From the NCBI GenBank assembly GCA_950295325.1, contig OX485806.1, positions 16,804,001-16,868,000 of the forward strand: a DNA stretch of 64,000 bases, given 5' to 3'. The stretch is from Polytrichum commune (taxonomy: Eukaryota > Streptophyta > Polytrichopsida > Polytrichales > Polytrichaceae). The notes under the pieces are model-generated. The model saw only the letters and a program-made list of their open reading frames with translations, ran no database searches and was not told the origin of the DNA. Both the position numbers and the translations under genes were made by a program. This document shows positions 23,001 to 35,699 of this stretch, in pieces. The number at the start of each line of letters is the position of its first letter. Position 1 is the stretch's first letter.

Positions 23001-26000
23001 CAAACATGGAAAGATGGATGATGGAAAGGAGATTCTAACCAATAATCCTATCAACAAGGCAGGAAATATTGAGAACATTATCAGTGACAATATGAGTGGA
23101 AAGAGGGACAGGCACAAGAAACAAGTGAGGAAGCAAAAAGCAGGTGATGGTTTGGATGTCCTTCTAGATGAAGTTAGGGCAGAATTCAGCTCTGTCTCAC
23201 AATCTGCCAAATTGCCCAGCCCTTCCAAGAATCCTGCAAGTGCATCTAGTAAAGCTTTAAATAGCAGGGAAGCTGTAGATGGGGTGAGCGGTCAAGTGGC
23301 ACAGGCTGAGGGGACCTCTGGAAAGTTTTTGAGGAAGGGTGATGGATTGCAACCGCTTAGACATGTATGGGTGAGAGGAGACAGAAAATTACTGCAAGAA
23401 GCAGTTCTTGAAGGAGTCACACCTCTGTCAGGTAAAGCAGTACGGCTGAGAGGGAAATCTGTAGGCTCTGGACAAGAGACAGGGAGGGCTGTTGATCCAT
23501 GCCTAACAAAATTGAATCCAGAGGCTGGTTCTCAAGGCAAATCTCTCACACAGACCAGCCTACTTAGAAGGCAGGAGCTTGTTGAGAGTGGATCAAAGAA
23601 TGATGAGAGTACCAAAATGTCAAAAGTGAGAGCAACAGAGACTTCTCTTGATGAAAATGAAGAAGATTATGAGGATCTTTGTTTAGGGAGTTCTTCTGCA
23701 GGTAAAGGAACCTCTTTTGTTGACTTGTTGACTGCACAGACTGCTAAGGATGTCTCTAAAAGGCGCAGCAAGTCAAATGGTTCAAAAAAAGGTCTGCAAG
23801 AACTTCGCTATCAAGATTTACTTCTGCACTTCCTTGAGGATGGCTTACCGAGAAACAACATTCTCCAGTCTTCTTTGAATCAGGCAGGTGCATTTCATCA
23901 CAATGGATTGGGTGGAGAAGCAGTCCAACAACTGGATGATGTGGCTGTGGTTGTTCCTCCTGGCTCTAGGGAGGAAATCTCTGGAAATGCTGGACATAAC
24001 CCTGCAATTACACTTGCAAGTGTAGATAAGAGGGACAAAGTTTTGTCTGGAGACAAGAGAGTGTTAAATTCACATGTCAAACTTATGAAGCAAAAGAAAC
24101 CTGTAAGTGAGAAAGATGTGCAATCTTTGCAAAAACCTCACAAGACCTTACAGACAGATGGAGAAGCCAAGGGTGTAACCACTAAAGAAACTAGCAAAGG
24201 CAACACCGAGACTCAAGAAACTTGTCCACTTAGAGCTGGAGCAGGAGCATCTCTCAATACAGTGGTTGTGGGTCAATGCGAACCTCATCCTGCACATGAA
24301 AGTGATCTCAGTCTAGGGAGATCACCAATACAGAATGTACAGAATGTAGAAAATAAGGGTAGCAGGGAGGATGAAGTTCCTAGTTCATGTCTTGATGTTC
24401 CAGTAAGTAAAGGTATTGATGCCAGTGTACATACTATTGGTACAGATACCGTTAGTAGCATGAATGCAACTTTGCCAGTGTTCTCTTTCAGGATCCTGTT
24501 AGAAGGTGCCTTGAATGCCACCTTGGATGATCCTCTAGAAGGGCGGGTTAATGTCCAGCAGATGACACAGACAGAGACACAGACAGACATACAAGGTGTT
24601 CAGGCCGAGACTAGTACACACGATCTGCCACAATTCTGTGAGTATCTGACACGAGGTTCACAGGGTGTGGAGGAAGGGATGTCTTCTCGGAGGCAAAAGT
24701 TATCTTTTATGGAGATGGTCATGGATGGTGCACCTCCTCTAACAAACTCTAGGGAAATGGAGGGTGTCAGTGAGGACCTGGGCCCTTCTTTTGTTAGAGA
24801 CAGAGATGTTGGTTTGGCTTCTGTGGTTCAGTGTACAGTTGAGGAACATGTTGTGGGCATGAGTGAGCTCAGGCAAATATCTAGTGATACAGAGGAGCCT
24901 CCTCTTGGTAGGACTGTGCCGGATTTCTATCAGTCCACTGTTTTGTCAAAGACTCTGGAGGGCGAAGTTGATAAGGTAATATGTGGTGGGTGCGGTGGGG
25001 AAATTCGTGCACACATGGAAGAAGAAGTTGAAGAGGACATCACTTTTAAAAGAAGGATTGATGTCATTGGAAACAAGCCCGGGTCGGAGAATGTGAAAGT
25101 ATTTTTGCCTAATGTTCATGGCTTGATCCCTGAAGATATTGCTGTTCAGGATGATCCTGGGCTAATCAGAGGCGGTGATCATTCTGATCCTGTACCTAAA
25201 GAATTGCAGCCACCCTCTGTTGAGGAAGAGGCTGTCAAAATTCAAACTCAGGTTACTCCTCTTCCAAGTCCTTTGGCAGGTCAAATGCTTGAGAATAGCA
25301 TTGGACATTATGACACCTTGGAGAAGGTTTCTTTGCATCCTCAGGATTCAGAGACAAGTGAGAAAGTGAAGCAGATGGCTATGGATGAGCAGATTGGAAT
25401 AGAAATCTCACCTTGTGAAACTGTGGGGGAGAGGGGGAGGGACAAGGTGTTGAGCAGGAATGACGTTTGCGAGGAAGAATCAATTGGCCAGAAGTTGCAG
25501 TGCCCTAATCCTGATGGGACACAAGCTTTGTCTCCATCATTGGAGATCATTCCTGTAGCAGATGATGTTCAAGTATTTGAAAGCCTTTTGACAATGGAGA
25601 TCGGAAGCCAGGACAATTGCTTTGAGGAAGGAACCCAGGCTGTTGAAAGCAGGAGTGGTTCACTTGAAGATCAAAGTACCGAGGTAATTTATTTAGCAAA
25701 TTCCTTGTATAGTACCAGTTGTGATGTTAAGTCTGCAATTGCAATGGTCTCAGAAACAATCTCAATAGTTCAATGGATTGAAATGTTATTGATTGACAAA
25801 GCTGTTGCTGCACCAAAGAGGATCACAAGGGAGATCTGTGAGTTGTTTGGCTTGAGATGGAGATATTGGTCTGGAGGATACCGAATCTCAGGTGGTAATT
25901 GAGCAGGGACAAGTCTGTTTCAATAGTATAGGGTTGAGAGGAGATGGTGAACAGCTTGCACTTTTGAAGAGGACTTTAAGCATACAGGGGATACAGGAAT

Positions 26001-29000
26001 TAGGGACAGAGCAGGGGCTTGAACACACTGATACTGATACTCAATGGTGGAGGCATTCCCGTGCAGGAAAACATTCTTGTTGCAGAGGAGGCAGCAACCG
26101 TGGAGAACAGAGATGCAAGTCAGAGGGAAGCCCTTTTGATGGATGAAGTGCAGCCTATAGATATGCCCAGAAGTGACCAGTTGGAGAGGCTGTCACCTGG
26201 CTTGATACGAGCTGAAAATAGGGCTGACCCTGCAGCCTATGAAGCAAGAAAAGAAACATTTGTGGAAGAGTCTCCAGTTCAACGTGGTGACCTTGTAGAG
26301 CAAAGTTGCTGTGTTGAGATGAATTCAGAAGGTGATAGAGGAAGTCTTTCTCCTGCTCATACAGTGGAGGAGAACATGAAGTCTCTTTGTATGGCTGGGG
26401 GCCTAGAAAATGGGTTGTCTCCTGTGGAGGAAGATTTGGGTCAGTCTGTCCCTATGGAGTTGGTGGCTACAATTGAAGGAGGACCAAATCCAATCCGTGA
26501 TGAAGAGGTGATCTTGTCGACTGAACATGTGGGAATGGCTTCTTTCAAAGAAATTGAATTAAGTGCTGCAAAGGAAGTTACATCTGCGATTTCAGAGAAT
26601 CCTGTGGTTTTGGAATCTGTAAGCCAGAGGACAGAAACTGAAATCCCTGTTTCTTCATTGCGGCAGGAGGACACTGCACAGCAACCACTTCCTGTTTGTT
26701 TGTCAGTAAGTAGGACAGTTGTAAGTGAAGTGTCAGGTGATCCATTTGCTATCCTTGCACAAGCAGATCATGATGGATCTTTTGTGGAAGCAAAGGTTCC
26801 AGAAACCAGGGCCAAGCTGGTTGATGTGGAGGCTTCTGCTTCAGTGGACACTCTGAAAGATGAACCTGTGGGTGAAAAGCACAAGTCTGAAGGTTTCTTG
26901 GCGAAAAGTGTGACAAGCTCCTTGCCTATTTCGATTGCCTGTCAAGAAGGCGATCTGCAACCTTTGGCTATGTCCTGTGAGAAAACAGGCTTACCTCAGA
27001 ATTTGAGAACACAACAAGGCTCTTTGGCAGAGAGTTTGATTGGTTCAATAGATGAAGTAACAGACAATTTGGGGAGGGATCTTGTGGGCATTGAAGGTAC
27101 AGAAGATTTACCAGTGACTCAGAATACGTGTGTACAGAAGGGTATTGTGGCAGACCCAATTTTTGTGGGAGAGCCAAGGACTTCTTCCATTCCAGAATTT
27201 CCCGAAGTAAGTGTCGAAGGTGAATATCATTCTGTAGAGATGTTGCCACTGAAGTCATCTTGTCAGCAAGTAGCTCCTACACAGATACAAGGTGTGGAAG
27301 AGGTGGTGACAGAGGAGCAAGAAGTGGGGATGATAGATGCCTGTGTGGCAGGGGAGCCTAGAGGCGTAGCACAGCATCCAGGGGGAATTGACAGTGAAAG
27401 TATCTCACAGGGATCCAGATTAGAGGCTGCAGAGAGAACATCAACAACTGCCTCCCCATCTGTCATCGAGGAGCCTCTCATCACGTGGAGAAAGAACCCT
27501 TGGTCAGATGACCATGATGTCAGCTTTGGGGGGATAGTGCACACCAGAGTGACACCGGAGGAACTGGGACAGGTTAATGAAGGTGTGGATTTTGAAGTTC
27601 CTCTTGAAATTGTGCAAGGACCACAAGTTGAGCATCATTATGGGCAAAAAGTATCAACAGGTTTAGTTCCTGATGATGGGGCTACATTGGCAGGGACAGA
27701 AGTTCCAGTTTTGGGTGAAAGTGCTCTTGGACCAGAAGCTGGTGCAACTGAATCATTGGCTGAGAATCACTCTGAAACTATAGATGAAAGATCAAATGGT
27801 GGTCCCATTGGGAAGATGATTAATGGAAGAATTGAATTAGATCACTCTGCAGTTCCACTGGAGGAACCCCTAAGCAAATCTACCAAATCGACATGTGAGG
27901 AACAATGGCAGAACAGTGAGATCACAGCATCTGAAATGATGGGATCTATACCGGTTACAGCCACAGGGTTGGGGCCTAGCTACACTCAACAGGAAGTGGA
28001 GACAGGTTTGCAATGCCTGCCAGAGATGAGGTCAACAAATTATGGAGATGCTCTCGCATTGGATAGAGAGCAAGAACATGCATCTCCAATGGTGGTAGAT
28101 CCCATGAAGATTTCCCAATCACAGCAAGTAGTCTGCAATCAAGTAACTTCCATACTCTATGTTCTATGCTTTTACTCAGGTTGCTTTGTTTTATGGTCTT
28201 GGTTGATAACTTGTGTCTTTCTTCCTCTCCTGTTTGATTCTAGTCTGTGTCATCGTTGGTGGCTGCAGGTCCATACATACAAGAAAAAGGGCAGGCCTCC
28301 TGTACAGAATCAGGGAACACCTAATCGAGCACGGAGAGATGGAGCTTTTCATCCAGATCCAAAGAGGAAGAAACGTCTGCAAAACCCTGGTGGACGACGT
28401 GTACGTCCTCGCCCAATTGACCCAGACCAGCCAGTGATAATCTTTGTTGAAGGTCGTGATAAGGTGAGAGATTTTCTCCTCTTCTTCATTAGTGTCTTGA
28501 TGCCCAATAGGGAAGGTTCACATGAATAGAAAGAAATCGTGTTATTGACTAATACTTCATCAAATTTCCTTGTGAAGAGGTTTTTCCTGGGCCCTTTTTG
28601 ATTTTCAGCTGAATTCATCTGTGCAACTGCTTCAAGAATTTCACAACCACATGCAAGGTATTATGTGCATGGCAAGGATATCACATTGTCTAAATAGAAA
28701 GTTCACACAAGGAAGGAATGCCGTTGTCAACGCATAGGTATAAGGAGCTGGAGAACTTTCTGGAAAGTGTTGTACTAGTTTAGGGTGAAGCTAGTGAAGA
28801 AATCTACAATAGACATAAGCAAATGATTATACGCCACTTTCTGAAAAGAGCTTGCACATTCCTTAATACTGCCAATTATATACCAAGTGTTTGCAGGAGT
28901 ATGAAATCAGTAGTTTAATAAAATGAGCTTGTACATTATATCCTTCTCCAGTGTTAGGTCCTTCTGTGGGTTGAATTGTGGCCACTGCCCATTGGATACA

Positions 29001-32000
29001 GATTAGATCTTGGTGTTGAAGGTCAGAATGTCAAATTACAAATTAACATCATGTAATATGTAGTATTAATTTGGCCCTGAACTGGGAACCTGGAGTGAAA
29101 TTCTGGACCTCATCTCTGCAGAACATAAATACTCTTGAATAAAATCTTATTTTTTGTGTGAACCTGTACTCACTGGTAGTTGGAGGTGATTCAAAGATGT
29201 AGTGGATACTAGAATCAATTGCCATGCATCATGGAGGGGCTTGTTTGAGACTCCATGAAATGCAGATTACAAGATGAGAGGGGCTGAAAAATGTTAGGGT
29301 CCAACAGGAACTCGAGAACATGAGAACTTGAATTTGGGTCTTTCTAAAAAATGTTTGTGAAGAACAGATTTTTTTGGTGACTTATGTCATCAAGGATCTC
29401 TTGAATGCCTCGTAGATGTTCTGATGACTACATGAGATTATTGAGTTGGAAAAGTGTCTGTTTTATGACATGCAAATAATTTTATTTCTCAGTACTTTGC
29501 TGCCCGGTGGCGATCCTCAAGAATGATGTGGCCTTCTCTTGCTTTTCGTACATCCCACATGTTTGATTTATTAAGTTTCTTTTGTGTATGTTTTAAGTAT
29601 TTCTTTTGAAAGTTGGCATGATCAGTATAAGGAGCTTGATAAATCCGGGATTGTTGTTTTAGAGGGTTCAAGGGTATGATGGTGGTGCACTCTTTCAATG
29701 GCTACAGCAGCAAGATGAAGGGAACCACACAAAAAGTCCTGGAAGTCTTTTGGGGGCTGGAAATTCTACTCCAGTTAGAGAAACCACTTCTCGAATGCAC
29801 TCAACAAAGGAGAAACCAAATATTGCAGTTCCTTCATTCCGGATTGTGGCAGACTATGAAGAGAGACAACAACAACTTGAGAAAAAAAAGCAAGTGGAGA
29901 TGGGAAAGCAGATTGGGTCGGTTGCTTATGGGGTGTGTTTGGAGACCTTTTGTTCTTATTTGTTTGTGTACGTTTATTCAACACTTGTGGTGCATTTGTG
30001 TAGTAAGCTTTGTTTCATTTTTTATAGAGCAGAGTTCATCTCACGGATGGGGTGTTTTGCATAATAACAGAAGAAAGTAGATTCCAAGAGATATCGAGCA
30101 TCAGACTATGATATGGATGATGAAGACGAGAAATGGTTGCACTCATGGAACCAGCGCCTTACCCAAGCAGGCTTACAGCAGTCGCTCTCAGAGGACAAGT
30201 TTGAAGAAATTATCGAGTTTTTAGAAAGAGCATCTGCTGAATTGTCGATTGAAAATCCAGTTGCTTCCTGTCAAGGACACCCAGCCACTCACCAGTCTCC
30301 TGTACCTTCACTCAGTCCCTCAATATTGCCTGGTACATCCTCATCAGCCCTTGGAATATCAAATGCCACTTCTGTTACTCCAGGTGGTCGAGTTTCAAAG
30401 AGTCCTGTAGTGAACCTCCCAATGCTGCTCTCTGGACATCCACCTCGAAGTGTGCGTGGCAATGATCTGCATAACTCTGGGAGGAAGGCTAAGGGGTATC
30501 TGTCAACAATAGAGTCCATCTCTCCTGCTAGCGCAATACAAGTCAACACCAGGATATCTGAGATTGATTCTATGTTGGAGAGAGCAGAAGCAGGCCCATC
30601 AGGAAAGTCATTTGAGGCACCAGCCCTGAAGCCTTCTGATGACTGTTGCATATGTAATGGTGGGGAAGATGATGAGAATAATCCGGTATGTATGTTTGTC
30701 CTAAACTTTGTTTTATCTTCAATTGAGAGGCCTTTTTTCCTTCCTTTTGCCACCATTCAACATCCATAGTGTGCAACTTTTGGGATGTTGTAACATGGCA
30801 TTGCATAATTTATGAAAGTTTAAGTCTCTGTAGTTCCATGTGTTCTGAGAAGTTCACTGATGGTTGACAGGTGTATACATGTAAGCAATGCTTGATACAC
30901 GTCCATCAATCATGCTACGGCATTAGAGAAAAGTTTCGTGATGACAATGGTCGAGTTATTGCTCCTCCAAATTGGTGTTGTCGCAAGTGTGAGGCGGTGG
31001 CTGTTGGCAAGGCAGAATCCAATGTCAGGTATGCACTGGTGTTCTTGCAATGTCTTTCAGATACAAAAAAGTCTTGAAGGATCTTACTGTGGTGCCTCAT
31101 CACTTCATGTTCAGGATCACTTCTTCACATTACATATTCCTTCCAGATCACCTCCTTATATAGTGCATTTCTTATTAAGATTGTTGATACTAACCAAGAG
31201 ACCGTGACACAACAAGTCAATTCATTCCATTCATATGTTTTTATTAAGAGCCACAAAGGTGAGAAGATTGGTATTGGAGGGAATTACAAATCTTGAGCTC
31301 GTTCTTGAAGGCTCTTCTTACTTTGTGAACTTCTGAGATTTCTTATAAGATGTTCTCGATTCAGGAACAGTTATGATTGGCTTCCTTCTGTATACTTTAT
31401 TATGCATATGAGTCATGTATTCCTTGGTTGTACATCTGAAGAGGGGGCTTTGGATCTTATTTTCGTGTTGAAGACTAACCTTAAAGAGCTGATGTTGCAG
31501 CTGTGCACTTTGTCGAAAGAGAGGGGGTGCCTTGAAACCAACAGTTGAGCCACAAAGATGGGCCCATGTTGCCTGTGCACTCTACACCAATGAAACGTTT
31601 TTTGTTGATCCTGATGCAATGGAGCCTATTGATGGCATTGCGGCAGTGGAGGCACGGGTTGAGAAACGACAATATAGATGTGGTCTGTGTGGGGTGAAGA
31701 AGGGTACATGTTCAACTTGCTGCGTCAAGGGTTGCGGAGCGCCATTTCATATTTCTTGTGGAGTAAGCCAAGGAGCATCATTTGAGGTGAGCTCAGTTTT
31801 CTGCAAATCGTTTCTGTATCCTTTTTCACTGTTGTTTCTTGGTTGCCATTAGATAAGGTGTATACAGTGTTGTACTTTATATGGTAATCCTCGCCTGGAT
31901 AGGTTCCAAGATGTATCTGGTACCCTACCTATCTTTTGTCGAATCTCCCTCTTCTGTAAGATTGGTTCTTATCCAAGGGAATCCTCGTATTCTTCAAGGG

Positions 32001-34990
32001 ATCTTACAATTTGCCTCCTATGTGTGTAGTTGCGCCATTCCAAGCAGAGAGTCGTAGGTGTCCGCTCCTTCTGCCCACGACACGCAGGGATCACTCCCCT
32101 GAACTTTATACCTTCAGCTGGGAGAAACGAGAGCGTCATGATGACCAGCAGTACTACTAGTGGGGCAGCTGCCTCAGCCACAGCCACTGGAAGCATATCA
32201 ACAGCCTCATCCATGGACAACAGGGAAGTAGGTTCCACCTGGCATATAATTTCTCACCTAGATAGGAGTGTTGCGGAGTGTCCTGCCCATGGCAAGGATC
32301 TCAGTGGGCTGGGCACTGACATAGGGGGCCAACCAGTAGGGAATAGGAGTGGGAAGATGCAACAGGTAGTAGGTAGAGAGTGGACCAGAGGTAATTCTGT
32401 CTCTGAGGAAACTGTAACAGGTAAGAATGCTCCTCCCCCTGAAAGAATGGAGGAAGGAAGGCAGTTAAGTCCTTTCATCTTGAAACGGAAGTGGGGTGAG
32501 TCATCTGCTTGTAAGGGGCTTGCAGGAGATGGTAAGGAGCAATTCGTTGAGAGTGCATGTCCTGCTGGAGACAAAATGGGAGCTCAAGTAGGTAACCATC
32601 CGCGAAGTGGATACCAAGTGGCTGAGCCTGGACACATCCCACCTGAAAAGAGAATCAAATTCAAACATGGAGGAGGTCCTGCATTGGTGCACATGCCAGA
32701 ATCCTCCCCAATGGTAGCCCAACACAGAGATGGCCCAGAGTTTCGGAAGAGTTCCAGCAATGCTGGACATGTGGATGGTGCTGTGTCTGTTGATAATGTA
32801 GCAGGGTCTCCAAAGGGCCTAACAGAGGACAAGTTTGCCTCTGAAGTGAGAGAGCTTCTCATTCTTGAAGAGGCTATGAAGTCAGATGTGGCACCTCCGC
32901 ACATAATCCGAGAAGCATTTGTTTACTGGCGAGCCAAGCGGGCCAAACATAATGGATCGCTTCTTTGTGAGCTACAGCATGTATGTTACCAGCCCTAACT
33001 CTCTCCAACTACTTCTGATGATGCAAACAGTAGTGATCTCTGTTGCCTCCACTGGTTGGCACTTTTTTGTAGGACTAAGACCAGGAAAACAAAGATTTTG
33101 TTCACTTGATGCTAGTGCAGTGGTTGTAATGCCAACTTGAATGAAGAACCATATTAAAGACCTTATATAATTTGCAGGAGCGTTGGTCAAGAACCTTGGG
33201 CATCTTCAACAAGGATGCAGTCGAGGACAACAGAGCAACTGGATTGCCAGAGTCATCAGCCCCTACTTGCCCACCTGGGCAGCGATCTCGCCCTAACTCC
33301 TCCAATGATGTACATACCTATGCTTCCTTTGTGCTCATTCATCTCTTGGTCCTCAGTCTCAGGTCTTTTGTTGTTGCTCAAGTGCTTCTATGAGGTTGAC
33401 TTTAAACTGATCTTTAAAATCAAAAGAGCGTATCATGCTACTGGCTTCATATAGTGACAACAATAATTTGACCTATTTTGAATCATCATGAGGTTTTTTC
33501 ATTTCCACGTGTGCCTGTTGCTGTTGTGGGTTGTGGAGTTTTAATTTTCTAGTACTCCCTTCTAATGCAAGCCTGACCGTCCCAAAGCTGATGATACAAA
33601 ATACCAGTTGATAGTATATGCTTACTTGAAACACTTTGGACAGCCAATGAGCATCTGGTGTTCACGTAGAAACTTATAGATGATATTTTGTGGTCATGTT
33701 TGAACTTCTTCATTCAATAGTATCTTTGATTGACGCTTTTTCTTGTGCCAGATATTGGACAGGACGGCAGAGTTTCGGAAACAGTTGGAACGGGTACGTT
33801 CCATCACGCAGTTGGTGGTGCAGCGTGAGAAACTAAAGCACCAAGAGCAACTTGTGCTAGGAAATTTGGCTGCAGTGCAGCTGAACATAGCTCAAAGGGA
33901 TGTAAAGGACCGTCACTGTCTCTGGTGTTCGTCTACAAAAAATCTTTTAAAATGTGAGACTTGCCCACGCAGCTTCTGCTTCAACTGTTTCAAACATCGG
34001 AAAGGGTTTGGAGTCAAAGGTTGGGTTGCTGCTCTGAAGCAAGTTGCGTATGTCTGCAATTTTTGTCAAGAGATGGGAGGAGGTGTCATAGAGTTCCCCA
34101 ACATCCTGGACCCGGTTTCGAGTTTACTGGCTGAAGATGGAGAAATTGCAACTATTCCATATGGAAGCAATATGTTGGGGAGGGGCAAAGGTAAAGGCAA
34201 AGGCAAGGGAAAGGGGAGAGGGAAAGGCAGTGGACGAGGCTGGAAAGGAACAGATTATACCTTACCTGGGCTTCTTGCTGCCGCACCGGATGTTGTTTCT
34301 ACACTTAGTGGGCAGCAGGAGGAGCAATTGTATAATCCAAAGACATCAGCACACGGCAACAAGCAACCAGGCAACAGGTTTGAAAGCATTTGTGATTCAG
34401 GGCTTAAAGCGATGAAGACCAACAACTCTCACAGTTTAGTGGAGCGGATGAGTTTTGAGAACACATTGCGAAGAATGAATATTCTACAGAGCCGAACTTC
34501 TGGCCCAAGATCTCAAAACCATACCCATGGTACTTCAGACGTGAACAGATCAAGGATATCTACTGATGTTCGAGAGAAGGCGACTGAAAACAGAAGTGCA
34601 GATGCTGCCACTGATGCCACTGCCACTGCCTCTGCCGCTGCCTCTGCTTCCCAGTACCTGCTTGTGTACAGGAAGAAAAAAAAATCAGCAGGGGACATGA
34701 GCACTATCACAAATACAACAGCGGATCATGAGGCGAGGTTGAACTCTGATCAAGAGAGGTTTAACCTGGCTCCCTCTCCTATTGATGGGTCAGCAGGTAC
34801 TGCATCTCTTGACCAAGCTGGCGGTGAGAAAGTCATCAAACTGTCTGAACTCAGGGATGCAACTACAAGCAGCCAGCCCCCCAGTGAGAGTAGTTGTGGC
34901 GTCGAGCTGCATTCTTCATTGTTGATGAAAGGAAGTGCAAGCATTTCAAACAATAGGTGTACTGATAAGAACAACAGTCCTCAACGGTAG
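20005..34990 (+). CDS. Giant PHD / extended-PHD finger protein with enhancer-of-polycomb-like motif
   Basis: This is a probable nuclear histone-reader protein. The coding segments I assign are 20005-25683, 26004-28142, 28269-28463, 29663-29932, 30071-30685, 30871-31028, 31501-31786, 32030-32980, 33178-33309 and 33752-34990, all with GT-AG introns and matching phases, giving about 3,887 residues. The start is ATG 20005, with an in-frame TAG one codon upstream at 19999. The order is: low-complexity acidic/basic region (1-2606), AT-hook-like KKKGRPP (about 2611), enhancer-of-polycomb-like motif (2772-2816), PHD (2953-3006), extended PHD (3020-3132), coiled coil (3476-3525), C4-type zinc cluster (3531-3580), and a Gly/Lys/Arg tract. 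PHD plus extended PHD after an EPL motif resembles the BRPF/JADE class and, in plants, PHD family proteins such as Arabidopsis At1g77800. Those are much shorter, so the N-terminus is unusual. The acceptors at 26003 and 28268 are less certain than the rest. Polyadenylation signals lie downstream. Confidence 0.88.
25684..26003 (+). other. Intron 1 of the PHD gene, acceptor uncertain
   Basis: The donor after GAG (GTAATT at 25684) is clear, because the first long frame runs out shortly after it. The acceptor at 26003 restores phase with no frameshift, but its polypyrimidine tract is poor. An acceptor at 25891 (CTCAG) is a better splice site and opens an 84-codon frame, but that frame ends at 26146 and would need another intron or a base change to join the following exon. 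Confidence 0.5.
28281..28301 (+). other. AT-hook-like basic patch in the PHD gene
   Basis: The codons give KKKGRPP, matching the GRP core of AT-hook DNA-binding motifs. A basic, nuclear-localisation-like stretch (PKRKKRLQNPGGRR) follows. This suggests DNA contact and nuclear import. Confidence 0.5.
28464..29662 (+). other. Long intron 3 of the PHD gene (1.2 kb)
   Basis: The donor is AAG|GTGAGA and the acceptor TTGTTTTAG at 29662. It is the longest intron of the gene. I see no mobile-element ends or RNA gene inside it. Confidence 0.75.
30071..30235 (+). other. Enhancer-of-polycomb-like motif of the PHD protein
   Basis: The translation has YDMDDEDEKWL followed by LSEDKFEEIIEFLE. This matches the pattern seen in EPC and BRPF/JADE proteins, where it lies before the PHD finger and contacts MYST acetyltransferase partners. 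Partner binding here is inferred from the family only. Confidence 0.7.
30644..30990 (+). other. PHD finger (split by an intron)
   Basis: This is a canonical Cys4-His-Cys3 PHD finger: CCIC at 30644-30655, then after the intron at 30686-30870 the C-x2-C of TCKQC, H-x2-C of HQSC, and WCCRKC ending at 30990. All zinc ligands are present. PHD fingers of this class bind histone H3 tails. Confidence 0.9.
31027..32083 (+). other. Extended PHD finger (ePHD) across two introns
   Basis: The finger starts with CALC at the junction of 31028 and 31501, and continues through RWAHVACALY, CGLCG, CCVKGCG and FHISCG. After the 31787-32029 intron it ends with FCPRH at 32069-32083. The Cys/His ligands expected of the PHD-knuckle-ePHD module are all visible. 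Confidence 0.88.
33752..34245 (+). other. Coiled coil, C4-type zinc cluster and Gly/Lys/Arg tract of the PHD protein
   Basis: The last exon starts with a heptad-like helix (EFRKQLERVRSITQ). Four CxxC pairs follow between 33917 and 34066 (CLWC, CETC, CFNC, CNFC), then a GKGKGKGKGRGKG tract at 34175-34240. The cysteine spacing suggests a zinc-binding fold of RING or PHD type. The tract resembles nucleic-acid-binding GK/RG repeats. Confidence 0.7.
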
Positions 34991-35326
34991 CAAACATTGT
35001 GTATTTCCAAATGTGAGTGTGAAAGAAGGGTTGGGAAAATTTCCTTGCCAGCTCTGGTGTGTGATTCCAGAGGCACAGATTTATACTCCCTGTGGGGTGT
35101 TGACTGATGTACTCATTTTTGTCCATTTTCTGCTCTCATAGGTTGGTAGGAAGGAGTCGTCCAGGGTTAGATTTCCCTCCCTTGCATTTTTAGGTATGGC
35201 CCCTTGGTGGGAGCTGTGACTCTTCTCTCTTTTTATAGCTTTTGCATCATAGCCCAACATAGACCTCATCAGGAGGGGAGTCAACTTTTGCTGATCATCC
35301 TCAGAAGAGTGATTACCAAGTTTATT

Positions 35327-35332
35327 AATAAA
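35327..35332 (+). terminator. Polyadenylation signal AATAAA, proximal
   Basis: A consensus AATAAA lies 337 bp after the stop codon of the PHD gene, in AT-rich sequence suited to a 3' UTR. Confidence 0.45.
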
Positions 35333-35666
35333 CATTTCTCTGGGTCTCAAATTTGTGCACCCATTCTATTTCGACAGACACTACTTACATGCCTGCAATT
35401 TGTCGTTCCATCTTTTCAGTGTTTTGATGCTACAGAGTGTTTGTTTTCTGGTTTTGTGCATATTACATGTGCACACATTCATGAAGCTTGAGCAAGGCAG
35501 TTGAAGAAACATGAAATTTTATTTTTTAAAGATACATTGCATTGCTCTTTTTTGTAACCAGGTTGAGATCATTTCCATGCATATCACAAATGCCTTATTG
35601 GTAAAAGTCTTGTTTGAATGCTGTGAGAGTTTTCTTTAAACATCTTATGAAACCTCAGTATGCACA

Positions 35667-35672
35667 AATAAA
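35667..35672 (+). terminator. Polyadenylation signal AATAAA, distal
   Basis: A second consensus AATAAA lies about 680 bp after the stop codon. Either or both signals may be used. Confidence 0.4.
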
Positions 35673-35699
35673 TGCCATTCTGAACACAAGTGAGCCTTG

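Noticed and set aside
20418-34974. Many minus-strand frames of 60-155 codons inside the PHD gene
   Set aside because: They are antisense shadows of the exons, Ser/Leu/Thr-rich and without any domain or splice logic.
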